Below, piece by piece: positions 7,822 to 16,395 of a stretch of 64,000 nucleotides of DNA. The translations under genes and the position numbers were made by a program. Origin of the DNA: a bacterium (GTDB taxonomy: Bacteria > Acidobacteriota > Thermoanaerobaculia > Multivoradales > JAHEKO01); contig JAAENP010000095.1 of NCBI GenBank assembly GCA_024224155.1, positions 1-64,000 of the forward strand, written 5' to 3'. Under the pieces are notes generated by a model that saw only the letters and a program-made list of their open reading frames with translations, made no database searches and was not told the origin of the DNA. How positions within the stretch are numbered: position 1 is the stretch's first letter; each line of letters starts with the position of its first letter.

Positions 7822-9141
7822 CTAGGTCGCTTCCGCCTCGCCCTCGTTGCGCCGACTGTCGAAAGAGAGCGACCGACGGAACTGCTCGACCGCCTTGTTG
7901 ACCACCTCGGCGCTACTCGAACGGAGCTGCTCCATATAGCTCAACTGGGTCCGGCGCAGATCTTCGTCGTCGAGGCGTGCCAAGACCTCTTGCTGGCGCT
8001 GCCATTCGCTCAGGAATTCCTCCTGATGACGCGCGAGCTCGTCCAGAAAGCTACGGTAGCGTTCGGCATAGTCGCGCACGCCCTTGTAGTTCTGGTTGGA
8101 CATGAACCGGTTCTCGCGCGAGATCACCATGTGGGGATAGAGCACCCGCTCCAGGCTGTCGCGCTCGGCTTGGGCCGAGCGCTCGGATTTGAACTCCGCC
8201 AGTTGAAGCCGGTCGTCATAGGGGCCTCGAGGTGTGAAGCCCTTGAACAAGATCGGCAAGGTATCGACAAAGACGAAAAACAAAATCAAGAACCATCGCA
8301 CGGTGTTGACGTGGGGTGACCCCGAGGCCAGCGCCTCGAGAGCACCGGCGCGGGCCAGATAGTCCGTGGGTTGGACGAAGCCGGCGCGATCGGTGGCGCG
8401 TTCGGCGCGGATCTCCCAGATCCTCGTCTCCAGAGCCGAGATCTCGCCCAGGTTGCGGTCCCGAGCGGCGTCCAGCTCGGTCTGAGCCACCTGAAGCTGT
8501 AGCTTCTTCTCCTCAGCCGACGCGCCCCGCCCGGGAATGCCGGTGGTCCGACCGCTGATCACGCCATCGATCTCGTCGACGAGCCTGGCCTGATACTCGT
8601 TCCGCTCGCGCTCCCGCTCCCGTATCTCCGCCTTGAGGAGGGCCACCCGGCTTTCCAACTCCTTCTGCTGGACCGCGTAACCGGACTCGATCTGGGCCAC
8701 CTTGCTCCGTCCGTCGGCCGCCAGCAGCTCTTCGATCGAGTCACTGAAGTACAGCATCACCAGCGGATGGGCGACCAGCACGCCAACGAACGCCGCGAAC
8801 ACCAGCCGGCTCAGGAAGACCGTCGAGGTGATGTCGCTGACTATCGACCGCGACTTCCGAAACGTCGAGACAATGAAGCGGTCGAAGCAGAAGACAATCA
8901 CCGACCACACGAAGCCGCCCCCGAGATAGACCGCCCAGTTGTCGGTAAGCGTCGACAGGGCATACGACATCGCGAACAGAGCCAGCACCGCGGGTACAAC
9001 CACGAGCGTGCCGTAGCCGACCTGCTTGACGGTCTCGGACCTCGGAACTTCCTCGAGGAGGCGCATGTCGGAGCCGGAGCACCACAGAAAGAACCGGGTA
9101 ATCCGATTTTGGGGCGTGTTGCGGGGGCGAGGTCGGGGCAT
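7822..9141 (-). CDS. DUF4407 family integral membrane protein with coiled coil
   Basis: About 439 residues with the start at 9141, chosen because a perfect AAGGAGG (9148-9154) stands 6 nt upstream; an ATG at 9147 is too close to it and a frame extends to 9228. TM segments lie near residues 42-62, 71-91, 110-131 and 281-301. Between TM3 and TM4 is a long charged coiled coil (about 141-251, AEIRERERERNEYQARL). The C-terminus is another charged helical region. The layout (CSGSD near the start, three TM helices, coiled coil, TM, charged tail) matches DUF4407, a family without an established role. It is monocistronic as far as can be seen, with the truncated gene 112 bp downstream. Confidence 0.85.
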   Translation of the reverse strand: MPRPRPRNTPQNRITRFFLWCSGSDMRLLEEVPRSETVKQVGYGTLVVVPAVLALFAMSYALSTLTDNWAVYLGGGFVWSVIVFCFDRFIVSTFRKSRSIVSDITSTVFLSRLVFAAFVGVLVAHPLVMLYFSDSIEELLAADGRSKVAQIESGYAVQQKELESRVALLKAEIRERERERNEYQARLVDEIDGVISGRTTGIPGRGASAEEKKLQLQVAQTELDAARDRNLGEISALETRIWEIRAERATDRAGFVQPTDYLARAGALEALASGSPHVNTVRWFLILFFVFVDTLPILFKGFTPRGPYDDRLQLAEFKSERSAQAERDSLERVLYPHMVISRENRFMSNQNYKGVRDYAERYRSFLDELARHQEEFLSEWQRQQEVLARLDDEDLRRTQLSYMEQLRSSSAEVVNKAVEQFRRSLSFDSRRNEGEAEAT

Positions 9142-9562
9142 CTTCATCCTCCTTGAGCTGGTGTGAGGCACAACTGCCTCGGTTGGGGCGGCGATCGACG
9201 CAAAGCACGATGAATGCAGGGATTTCAAGCACTCCTCGCAAGTAGGACGTGGTCTCTAGGCAAATTGTTCCGGAGATTCTCGTCGTAGTTCCGGAAATGA
9301 GGGGGGTGCCTGCGCCGGTTTCGCCGCGTTGGCCGCAGAATCCGCGCCAGACTGGCCGTTTTTTCGAACGGCACAATGTATGCAAACCTCTGCATTTGCA
9401 TCGGCGGATCTGCTTCAATAGATTGCGCCGACTCTCTTTCGTTTACGGACGTTGACAGTCAGAGGCTTTCGTCCGACCGAGGCTTGAGCGGGGGGACGCT
9501 CAGACCTGGCGGACCTAACAAAAACGCGCGCTGAAGCCGCGCACTAATGAGGAGGAAGAAGC
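9142..9562. other. Intergenic region between divergent DUF4407 and metzincin genes
   Basis: No credible coding frame is seen. It contains the ribosome binding site of the DUF4407 gene (9148-9154), an inverted repeat at 9380-9401, an isolated TTGACA at 9452-9457 without a matching -10 box, and a GAGGAGGAAGAAG ribosome binding site just ahead of 9563. Both promoters of the divergent pair should lie here. Confidence 0.6.
9380..9401. promoter_or_regulatory. Operator-like inverted repeat ATGCAAA-N8-TTTGCAT
   Basis: Two perfect 7-base arms separated by 8 bases, AT-rich within a GC-rich surround, in the spacer upstream of two divergent genes. The geometry suits a dimeric regulator. No known consensus is recognised. 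Confidence 0.35.
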
Positions 9563-10459
9563 ATGAATCTCAGAAACCTGACGGGCCTGGCCCTGGCCGC
9601 CGTCCTCGCCCTGCTGACCGTCCCGGCCGTTGCCCAGGACTACAGCGATCACACCGCGGTTCTCGGGATGGCCGAGACGATCACCGATCCGCTCAGCGGC
9701 GAGCCAGGCCGCGTCGAATGGTTCCGACAGGACCTCGGCAACGGCCAGCTCTCGCACGATTTCGTCTATGGAGATCCGCGTAGAGCCGATTTCAATGGCG
9801 GAGCGTCCGATGTGACGTTCGGAGTCAAGGGCGCCGTTGGCGACAACCTCTCGGCCGACGTCAATCTCACGGATCAGAACTTCTGGATGTACGAATCGAT
9901 AGCCACCTGGGACGACGAGCAATGCGCCGATCCGATGCTCAGCCAGAACGCGACGACACCGGAGCTTCCGGGCGTGGTCGAGCTCTTCTTCCAGACCGGT
10001 AACATCTTCGAGATCTGGGAGGCAGACCTGACTCAGGTGGGTTTCTACGACGGCGCTGCCTTTCCGTACTTCGCAGCCAATCCAAACGTGTTGGGCGTTA
10101 CCTTCACGCTCTTCTGGGCCGACGCCGACGGCAACCTGACCGACATCGACGGCAACGGCAAGTTCGACGTCGCGTTTCGCGAGATCTACTACAACGATGA
10201 CTTCGAGTGGGCCGACAACGGGCTCGAGGGGCCCCAGCCCAGTGGGCCTCGGATTTTCGATCTGCCAACGGTGGCCATTCACGAGGTTGGCCATGGTTTC
10301 AGTGCTGCCCATTTCGGCAGCATTGGAATCAAGGACGGCTTTCTTTTCGCCAAGCCTCGTGCGGTCATGAACGCCATCTACGGCGGCACGTTGCGTGACC
10401 TTCTGGGTCGCGACGTGGCGAGTCACTGCTCCAACTGGGCGCAGTGGCCCAACAACTAG
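9563..10459 (+). CDS. Secreted metzincin-type zinc protease (short form)
   Basis: A 298-residue exported protein with a signal peptide (1-24, cleavage after AVA). The zinc site is HEVGHGFSAAH (His240, Glu241, His244, His250), the metzincin spacing of three His, with Ser instead of the usual Gly at position 8. A likely Met-turn is at AVMNAIYGG (Met269). Upstream, DADGNLTDIDGNGKFD (about 187-202) looks like an EF-hand-type calcium loop. A strong GAGGAGG lies 8 nt or so before the ATG. It differs from the proteases at 10694 and 27133 in lacking the LTYV-type N-terminal domain and the Cys-rich tail. It probably degrades or processes extracellular protein; the substrate is unknown. Confidence 0.85.
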   Translation: MNLRNLTGLALAAVLALLTVPAVAQDYSDHTAVLGMAETITDPLSGEPGRVEWFRQDLGNGQLSHDFVYGDPRRADFNGGASDVTFGVKGAVGDNLSADVNLTDQNFWMYESIATWDDEQCADPMLSQNATTPELPGVVELFFQTGNIFEIWEADLTQVGFYDGAAFPYFAANPNVLGVTFTLFWADADGNLTDIDGNGKFDVAFREIYYNDDFEWADNGLEGPQPSGPRIFDLPTVAIHEVGHGFSAAHFGSIGIKDGFLFAKPRAVMNAIYGGTLRDLLGRDVASHCSNWAQWPNN

Positions 10460-10693
10460 TTCCGTCGATCCGAATCGACCGATCTCCACCGGTGGGGCCT
10501 TCGGCCTCGCCGGTTTTCCTTTCTCGCGGAATCCGGTTTGGGCGCTCAAAGCCGTTCCAGGCCGCAGCCACCGGGCGTGGCTCATGCATGGGCAAGAACT
10601 CCAAGACCGCACCTCGCGAAAAGGTCGTGACGCGGTAGCATCAGCCTATCGGTTGAGAGTTCGAGATCGAACCACCCGCCCGGGAGGCGACCA

Positions 10694-12139
10694 ATGACAG
10701 CTCGTACCTGCCTTCTTCTGACACTCGCGGCAACCGCCACCGTGGGTAACCTGCAGGCGCTCACCTACGTGCACGTGAGCGACTTCGGCTTGACGAAGCA
10801 GGCCGAGGTGATCGCTCGCGTCGAAGTGGTGGGGTCCGGCGTCGTGACCCGCGGCAAGCTGATCTCCACCGAGTACACGATGCTGATTCGGGACCTTGCC
10901 AAGGGCACCATCGACGGCTCCTACCTCACGGTAAAGGTGCCGGGCGGCTACTCCGAAGAGCTTGGAGTCGAGCTCGAGTTCTTCGGAGCCCCCGAGTTCG
11001 TGCCCGGAAGCCGGGCTCTTCTGTTCCTGAGACCGAATGACGATGGGTCGTTTCACGTGCTTCACTTCGCGCTCGGCGTGTTTCGAGAGTCAAAGAGCGA
11101 AGGGGCGCCGGTTTTCGTCCGCAGTCTCCCCGAGCCCTTGGACTCGGTGACTCCCTCGTTTCGCGTCGGACGCGACGCCGACCGTTTCATGGGCTGGATT
11201 CGATCCACAGTAGCGGGAGATAGGGCGGAAGCCGACTACTTCGTCGCGCTGGCCGATGAGTCCAGAGCCCATACAGGCGCACCCTTCACGGTCAGGGAGC
11301 CCGCGTACATTCTGTGGGACGAGTTCCACAGGAATGAAAGGGTGACTTGGAGCCGTCACAGAAGCGGCCAGGCGGGAGTACCCGGCAAGGGCAAGAAAGA
11401 GCTCAAGAAGGTGTTCAAGGTGCTCAACAACACCCCGAACAGCACGAACTCCCGCAACGGCCTGGTCAACCTGAAGCTCAAGGGCACGTTTTCCACCAGC
11501 AAGGTCCCGGACCGCGCCAATCAGTGCGTCGAGGACAACATCTTCGTTTTCAACGACGCTCTGGCCATCAGGGATGACTTCGTCTGCTCCGGGGGCCCCG
11601 GCGATGAGATCGGCGGCGTCCTGGCAACCGGCGGCTCCTGCCGATTCGTCAACCCGACCAGCCAATGGAAGGGCAGCGACGTCTTCGGCGCGGTTTCCGG
11701 TTTCGTCAACTTCAACGCGAACACGGCCTGTTTTTACCGTGGCGGTTCTCCGTTCGACCGGGACACAGCCCGCAACAAGTTCGCGGAGGTGGCGATCCAC
11801 GAGGTCTTGCATGCCCTGGGACTCCGGCACGCCTGTGGCGACGACAACAGTCCAAAGTGCTCCTCGAGCGAAGTGCTCGACGACGCCACGATGAGAGCCA
11901 TTACCCACGCCGACGGACGTGGTGCCCAGCTGCGCGAGGACGATCTTTCAGGCTTCTGGCAACTCTACGATCCCGACTACTTCGCCGCCGGCTGCCACCT
12001 CCCTCCCGGCCACAAGAGATTCTGCAAGAAATGCGGACCGTGCGGGGAGGGACAGGGCAAGTGCACCAAGAACAGCCAGTGTTTCGGTGACCTGAAATGC
12101 CGCAACGACTCGGCGCTGGGCTACAAGACCTGCCAGTAG
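10694..12139 (+). CDS. Secreted metzincin protease with N-terminal LTYV domain and Cys-rich tail
   Basis: A 481-residue exported protease. A signal peptide (about 1-22) ends before LTYVHVSDFGLTKQAEVIARV, the start of a beta-rich N-terminal domain shared with the paralogue at 27133. The catalytic site is HEVLHALGLRH (His369, Glu370, His373, His379), a canonical HExxHxxGxxH, followed by ACGDDNSPKC. The C-terminus has Cys at the spacing CxxCxxCx6Cx5Cx5C around CGPCGEGQG, probably disulfide-bonded outside the cell. It lies 234 bp after the short metzincin on the same strand and may have its own promoter. By fold it is a zinc endopeptidase; its target and whether the N-terminal domain is a propeptide or an adhesion module are not determined. 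Confidence 0.88.
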   Translation: MTARTCLLLTLAATATVGNLQALTYVHVSDFGLTKQAEVIARVEVVGSGVVTRGKLISTEYTMLIRDLAKGTIDGSYLTVKVPGGYSEELGVELEFFGAPEFVPGSRALLFLRPNDDGSFHVLHFALGVFRESKSEGAPVFVRSLPEPLDSVTPSFRVGRDADRFMGWIRSTVAGDRAEADYFVALADESRAHTGAPFTVREPAYILWDEFHRNERVTWSRHRSGQAGVPGKGKKELKKVFKVLNNTPNSTNSRNGLVNLKLKGTFSTSKVPDRANQCVEDNIFVFNDALAIRDDFVCSGGPGDEIGGVLATGGSCRFVNPTSQWKGSDVFGAVSGFVNFNANTACFYRGGSPFDRDTARNKFAEVAIHEVLHALGLRHACGDDNSPKCSSSEVLDDATMRAITHADGRGAQLREDDLSGFWQLYDPDYFAAGCHLPPGHKRFCKKCGPCGEGQGKCTKNSQCFGDLKCRNDSALGYKTCQ

Positions 12140-12149
12140 AAGCCCGGGG

Positions 12150-12848
12150 TCACTTCCGGTGAAGCTGTTCCAGGGCCGCGGCCGCCGCGAGCTGCTCGGC
12201 GCGCTTCTTGGAGCGCCCTTTCGCGGATCCGAGAACCTCGCCGCCCACCAGACAGTCGATCACGAAAACCTTGGCGTGGTCCGGGCCGTGCTCGTGCACC
12301 AGCCTGTAGTTGGGCAGTCCCTGTCCCCGAGCTTGAAGGAATTCCTGAAGCCTTCCCTTGGGGTCCTTGAGCTCGGTCTCATTCGACTCTCCGGCCGAGC
12401 CATCGAGCATCTGCCGCACCAGTCGTCGAGCCGGCTTCCAACCGCCATCCAGGAACACGGCGCCGATCACGGATTCGACCACGTCGGAGAGGATCGAGTT
12501 CTTGTTGCGCCCCCCCGAGCGCTCCTCTCCGACGCCGAGCCGAACGAATTCACCCAGGCCCAGCTCGCGGGCGAACTCCGCCAAGATCGGCTCCGACACC
12601 AACCGGCTCTTGTAGGCCGACAGCTTCCCTTCTGACACCTCCGGATGCTCGGAGAACAGCCATTCCGCCGTTGCCAGCGCCAAGACGGTGTCCCCCAGAA
12701 ACTCGAGCCTTTCGTAGTTGGACTCCAGCTCCTTCTCGTTAGCGTAGGAGCGGTGCGTGAGTGCCCGGTCCAGGAGCTGCCGCCGACGGAAACGGCGGCC
12801 GATGCGCCGCTCGAGCTCGCGCAACGGGTTCTTTGACCTCGAAAACAT
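12150..12848 (-). CDS. rnc: Ribonuclease III
   Basis: A 232-residue double-strand-specific endoribonuclease for rRNA and mRNA processing. The start at 12848 (MFSRSKNPLRELERRIG) is preferred to the longer frame to 13025, which would overlap mutL. The catalytic domain (about 1-155) has ALTHRSYANE and the signature NYERLEFLGDTVLAL with the metal-binding Glu and Asp, plus a second acidic cluster in SDVVESVIGAVFLDGG. A double-stranded RNA binding domain follows (about 160-232, DPKGRLQEFLQARGQGLPNY, with GRSKKRAEQLAAAAAL). It is the last gene of the nine-gene array, 11 bp after mutL. Confidence 0.97.
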   Translation of the reverse strand: MFSRSKNPLRELERRIGRRFRRRQLLDRALTHRSYANEKELESNYERLEFLGDTVLALATAEWLFSEHPEVSEGKLSAYKSRLVSEPILAEFARELGLGEFVRLGVGEERSGGRNKNSILSDVVESVIGAVFLDGGWKPARRLVRQMLDGSAGESNETELKDPKGRLQEFLQARGQGLPNYRLVHEHGPDHAKVFVIDCLVGGEVLGSAKGRSKKRAEQLAAAAALEQLHRK

Positions 12849-12859
12849 CTGACAGTCCC

Positions 12860-14635
12860 CTACCGTCTTCCGAACCGACTCTCCAGATCGGCGTCGCTCA
12901 TCTTGAGAATGGTCGGCCGACCGTGTGGACAAGCATAGGGATTCGCGGTCGCGAAGAGCTCGGCCACCATGGCCTCCATCTCGTCCGGCGACAGCGGCTC
13001 GTGCATCTTGACCGCCCGTCTGCACGCCATGGAGGCCGCCAAGGAGTCGAGCAAGCGCTCACGAACGCTGGTTCCCGCTCCATCGGCGGCCGCCAGCGCG
13101 TGCAGTAGCCTCTCCGCCTGTTTTCCCGAGAGCACCACCGGCACGGCCGAGATCGCCGCCGTACCGCCCGATAGGAACGACATGGCGAAGCCTGCTTCCT
13201 CGAGCTCCGGTGCCAGCTCCTCGATCCGAGCGGCTTCGGCGGGCGAGCCATCGAGCAGCACAGGCTCGAGAAGAGGCTGGCTCTTGGGGGCCTCGCGCGC
13301 CAACTCGGCTCGCAGCCGCTCATAGAGAATCCTCTCGTGGGCCACATGCTGGTCGATCAGGTAGAGCCCATCCGGGCCCTCGAGCAGCAAGAGCGTGGCC
13401 TTGTACTGTCCGAGAATACGAAACGGCCGCCGTTCTCCGCTGCGGCCACTCAAAGGCACGGTTGCTGGCTCGATCGGCGTGTAGACCGCGTGTGCCAGGC
13501 CCGCCGAAGAGTCCCGTGGCTCGCGCACCTCGTCGCCATCGAGCGGCCCGCCGGGCCTTGCCAGCGAGCGCCCGCCGAGTCCCTGCCAGGCAAGCTGTCC
13601 CGAGGCCGGCGCGCCCAGAGCCTGTGCCGGTGCTCCGAGCTCGCCGAGCCCCCCTTCAAGGGCGCGCCGCACCGCGCGATACACATCTCCGACAACTTCA
13701 CCGTCTCGGAACCGGACTTCGGCTTTCTGCGGATGAACGTTCACATCCACCGCCCGTGCGGGCAGATCCAGAAACAGGAACAGGGCCGGAAACTGATCCG
13801 CCTTCCAGACATCCCTGACGGCTCGATAGAAGGAAGACAGGATCGATTTGTCCCGCAGTAGGCGCCCGTTGACGTAGGAGAAGTAGCGCCGGCCGCGCGT
13901 GGTCTCCGAACCGCCCACGAACCCCGAAATCGCGCAGCGGGAGCTTTGGAAGTCGATCGGCGAGAGGTCACCTCCGACCTGCTTGCCGAAGACCTGACCG
14001 ATCCGGCGCTCCAGCCCCGCCGGACCCTCACCTGCCGGTAGAGCCTCGAGCAGCTTCCGCCGGGCCGTCTCGAGCTGGAAGCGCACCTCGGGTCGAGCCA
14101 GAGCGTAGCCCTGAACGACCTCGACGACCCGCCGGGTCTCGGTCGAGGCCGCCTTCAGGAACTTCCTGCGCGCCGGCACATTGTAGAAGAGCGACGAGAC
14201 CTCGACCGTCGTTCCCCTGGAGCGTGCCGAGGGCTCGGCGAGGACCTCTTCGCTCGCCTCCACCCTGACCTTGAAGCCCTCTCCCTGGTCTGCGGCCGTC
14301 ACGAGCTCGACCCGTGCCACCGAGGCTATCGACGCCAACGCCTCACCGCGAAAGCCGAGCGTGCCGACCTCGAGCAGGTCTTCGAACTCGGCGATCTTGC
14401 TGGTCGCGTGGCGATCGAAAGCCAGACGCGCGTCCTCGGCACTCATCCCGGAGCCGTCGTCCTCGACCCGGATCCTGGCCTTACCGCCGTCGTCCAACCG
14501 AATCGCGACCGAGGCGGCTCCGGCGTCGATGGAGTTTTCGATCAGCTCTTTGACGATCGATGCCGGCCTCTCGACCACCTCACCCGCAGCGATCTGGTCG
14601 ATCAGCTTGTCGGGCAGGCGCCGGATCGTGAGCAT
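12860..14635 (-). CDS. mutL: DNA mismatch repair protein MutL (endonuclease type)
   Basis: About 591 residues from the ATG at 14635 (MLTIRRLPDKLIDQIAAGEVVERP), the position seen in homologues; a GTG at 14665 and an ATG at 14653 are in-frame alternatives. The GHKL ATPase N-terminus shows VVERPASIVKELIENSIDAGA, DDGSGM and GFRGEALASI. It is followed by the transducer domain with DVNVHPQKAEVRF and a Pro/Gly linker. The C-terminal dimerisation domain has DQHVAHERILYE, the latent-endonuclease motif (DQHAx2Ex4E) with Ala changed to Val, and a CPHGRPT element near the end, consistent with the nicking MutL of bacteria lacking MutH. No mutS is in the window. It is 66 bp downstream of rlmN. Confidence 0.96.
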   Translation of the reverse strand: MLTIRRLPDKLIDQIAAGEVVERPASIVKELIENSIDAGAASVAIRLDDGGKARIRVEDDGSGMSAEDARLAFDRHATSKIAEFEDLLEVGTLGFRGEALASIASVARVELVTAADQGEGFKVRVEASEEVLAEPSARSRGTTVEVSSLFYNVPARRKFLKAASTETRRVVEVVQGYALARPEVRFQLETARRKLLEALPAGEGPAGLERRIGQVFGKQVGGDLSPIDFQSSRCAISGFVGGSETTRGRRYFSYVNGRLLRDKSILSSFYRAVRDVWKADQFPALFLFLDLPARAVDVNVHPQKAEVRFRDGEVVGDVYRAVRRALEGGLGELGAPAQALGAPASGQLAWQGLGGRSLARPGGPLDGDEVREPRDSSAGLAHAVYTPIEPATVPLSGRSGERRPFRILGQYKATLLLLEGPDGLYLIDQHVAHERILYERLRAELAREAPKSQPLLEPVLLDGSPAEAARIEELAPELEEAGFAMSFLSGGTAAISAVPVVLSGKQAERLLHALAAADGAGTSVRERLLDSLAASMACRRAVKMHEPLSPDEMEAMVAELFATANPYACPHGRPTILKMSDADLESRFGRR

Positions 14636-14665
14636 TGCGTGATTGTAGGGCATCGGGGTCGACAC

Positions 14666-14703
14666 CCTTCGCTTCGCTCGAGGGCAGGCGGAGGTCGACT
14701 GCT
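14666..14703. repeat. Possible short intergenic repeat, related to 5622-5665
   Basis: It lies in the rlmN-mutL spacer: TTCGCTTCGCTCG, then a GGGCAGGCGG segment and GCTAC in the same order as at 5622-5665. It overlaps the rlmN stop codon region. Support is weak. Confidence 0.3.
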
Positions 14704-15745
14704 ACGCCTTCTCCCCCCGTCTCCGCAGCTGGCCACAGGCGGCGTCTGCCTCGAGTCCGCGGCTCTCGCGCAAGTGGACGTTGACTCCCCGGCTCCGCAG
14801 ATCCCTGAGAAAGTCCTCCGCGTGAGCGCGCGACGGCCGCGCAAAGGGCAGCTTCGCGACCGGGTTGTACATCATCAGGTTGACGTGGGCGCGCAGATCC
14901 CGAGCGATCCGCGCCAGGTCGGCGGCATCGCGCTTGCGATCGTTGACCCCCGAGAGCAGGCAATACTCGAGAGTGATTTCGCGCCCGGTCTTCTCGAGAT
15001 AGAACCGGCAGGCCCCGAGCAGCTCGCCCATTGGCAGACGTCTCGCCCATGGGATCAGGTCCGCACGCAGCTCCTCGCTGGCGGCATGAAGGCTCAAAGC
15101 CAGAGTGGCCTGCAACCCTTCGCGTGCCAGACGCCGGATCTGCTTGGGCAGGCCTACTGTCGAGATCGTGATTTTCCGCCGCCCGATCCCGAAGCCCCAT
15201 TCGGCGTTGAGCCGCCGCGTCGCCTCGACCGTGACGGCGTAGTTGGCGAGCGGTTCCCCCATGCCCATGAAGACCACATTCGAAACCCTTTCGCCGCTTG
15301 GGGCGAGCAGGTTCTTGACGGCCAGGACCTGCGCCAGAACCTCGCCCACGGTCAGATTTCGCAGAGCCCCCTCGAGACCGCTCGCGCAGAAACGGCAGCC
15401 GACGTCACAACCGACCTGAGTGCTGACACAGGCGGTTCTGCGGCGGCCGGCCGGAATCATTACGCACTCCGTGGTGACACCGTCCGCCCACGCCAGCAGC
15501 AGTTTGAGCGTGCCGCCGGCCGACCCCGAGCGGGAGATCTCGCGGCCGCTGTCGATCGAGTACTCCGCGGCCAGCCGCGCGCGGAGCTCTTTCGAGAGAT
15601 TGGTCATCTCCGCGAAATCCAAGACTCCTTCCTTGTAGACCCAATGGAGAATCTGGTCGGCACGGTAGGCCGGCTCGCCCAGCTCACCGAGCTGCAAGGC
15701 AAGCTCCTCGGGGGTCAGTTCCAGAACCGAGCGAGCGTTTCCCAT
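14702..15745 (-). CDS. rlmN: 23S rRNA (adenine-C2)-methyltransferase / tRNA m2A37 methyltransferase RlmN
   Basis: A 347-residue radical SAM enzyme that methylates C2 of A2503 in 23S rRNA and of A37 in some tRNAs by a ping-pong mechanism. The cluster-binding motif is GCDVGCRFCASG (CxxxCxxC). The second conserved Cys of the family, needed to resolve the covalent RNA intermediate, is present in AACGQLRRRG near the C-terminus. VFMGMGEPLANY and ISTVGLPKQIRRLAREG are further RlmN hallmarks. The ATG at 15745 gives the full N-terminal RNA-binding region. It sits 19 bp after pdxH in the array. Confidence 0.97.
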   Translation of the reverse strand: MGNARSVLELTPEELALQLGELGEPAYRADQILHWVYKEGVLDFAEMTNLSKELRARLAAEYSIDSGREISRSGSAGGTLKLLLAWADGVTTECVMIPAGRRRTACVSTQVGCDVGCRFCASGLEGALRNLTVGEVLAQVLAVKNLLAPSGERVSNVVFMGMGEPLANYAVTVEATRRLNAEWGFGIGRRKITISTVGLPKQIRRLAREGLQATLALSLHAASEELRADLIPWARRLPMGELLGACRFYLEKTGREITLEYCLLSGVNDRKRDAADLARIARDLRAHVNLMMYNPVAKLPFARPSRAHAEDFLRDLRSRGVNVHLRESRGLEADAACGQLRRRGEKA

Positions 15746-15764
15746 GGTCTATTCTGAACTGATC

Positions 15765-16385
15765 CTAGGGCGCCAGTCGTTCGATCACCCAGCCGCCGCC
15801 GTCGCGGCGGTAGCGGATTCGATCGTGGAGGCGGTCCGGTTGTCCCTGCCAGAACTCGATCACCTGGGGCTCGATTAGGAACCCACCCCAGTTCGGCGGC
15901 CTGGTCACTCTTTCACCGGCAAAGCGACGCTCGACCTCGCCGAGGCTCTCCTCGAGAGCCTCACGGCCAGGAAGCGTCCGGCTCTGCTCGGAGGCCCAGG
16001 CCCCCAACTGGCTGCCGCGCGGCCGGCCGGCGAAATACACGTCCGACTCACTCTGCTCGATCTTTGTCACCGAGCCCTCGATCTGCACCTGCTGCTGGAG
16101 ACGGTCCCACCACAGATTGAGCGACGCCCACGGATTGGCCTCGAGCTCGGCTCCCTTGCGACTCCGGAAGTTGGTGTAGAACACGAAACCGCGCCGGTCG
16201 ACTCCCTTCAAAAGCACCATTCGCCCGGAGGGCCGGCCCTCGGCATCCGCCGTCGACAACGCTACCGCCGTGGGCTCGATCAAGCCGGAAGACCGCGCCC
16301 GCTCGAACCAGCGACCGAACTCGACGATCGGATCGGGATCGACGTCGGCCTTGCGCAGCGCCCGCGTCGTTCCGCTTTCGCTCAT
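15765..16385 (-). CDS. pdxH: Pyridoxamine 5'-phosphate oxidase
   Basis: A 206-residue FMN flavoprotein that oxidises pyridoxine/pyridoxamine 5'-phosphate to pyridoxal 5'-phosphate, in B6 salvage or synthesis. The start is set at 16385 (MSESGTTRALRKADVDPDPI); the frame extends to 16538 but would overlap ppdK. Diagnostic segments are MVLLKGVDRRGFVFYTNFRSRKG, shown here as FMN-binding region near residue 65-85, GSVTKIEQSESDVYFAGRPRGSQ-type active-site region, and the C-terminal signature beginning FWQGQPDRLHDRIRYRR. The end WVIERLAP matches the family C-terminus. It starts 10 bp after ppdK. Confidence 0.96.
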   Translation of the reverse strand: MSESGTTRALRKADVDPDPIVEFGRWFERARSSGLIEPTAVALSTADAEGRPSGRMVLLKGVDRRGFVFYTNFRSRKGAELEANPWASLNLWWDRLQQQVQIEGSVTKIEQSESDVYFAGRPRGSQLGAWASEQSRTLPGREALEESLGEVERRFAGERVTRPPNWGGFLIEPQVIEFWQGQPDRLHDRIRYRRDGGGWVIERLAP

Positions 16386-16395
16386 GAACGACGCC

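Noticed and set aside
9452-9480. TTGACA as a promoter for the short metzincin
   Set aside because: No -10 box with TATAAT similarity occurs 16-19 nt downstream, so it was not listed as a promoter.
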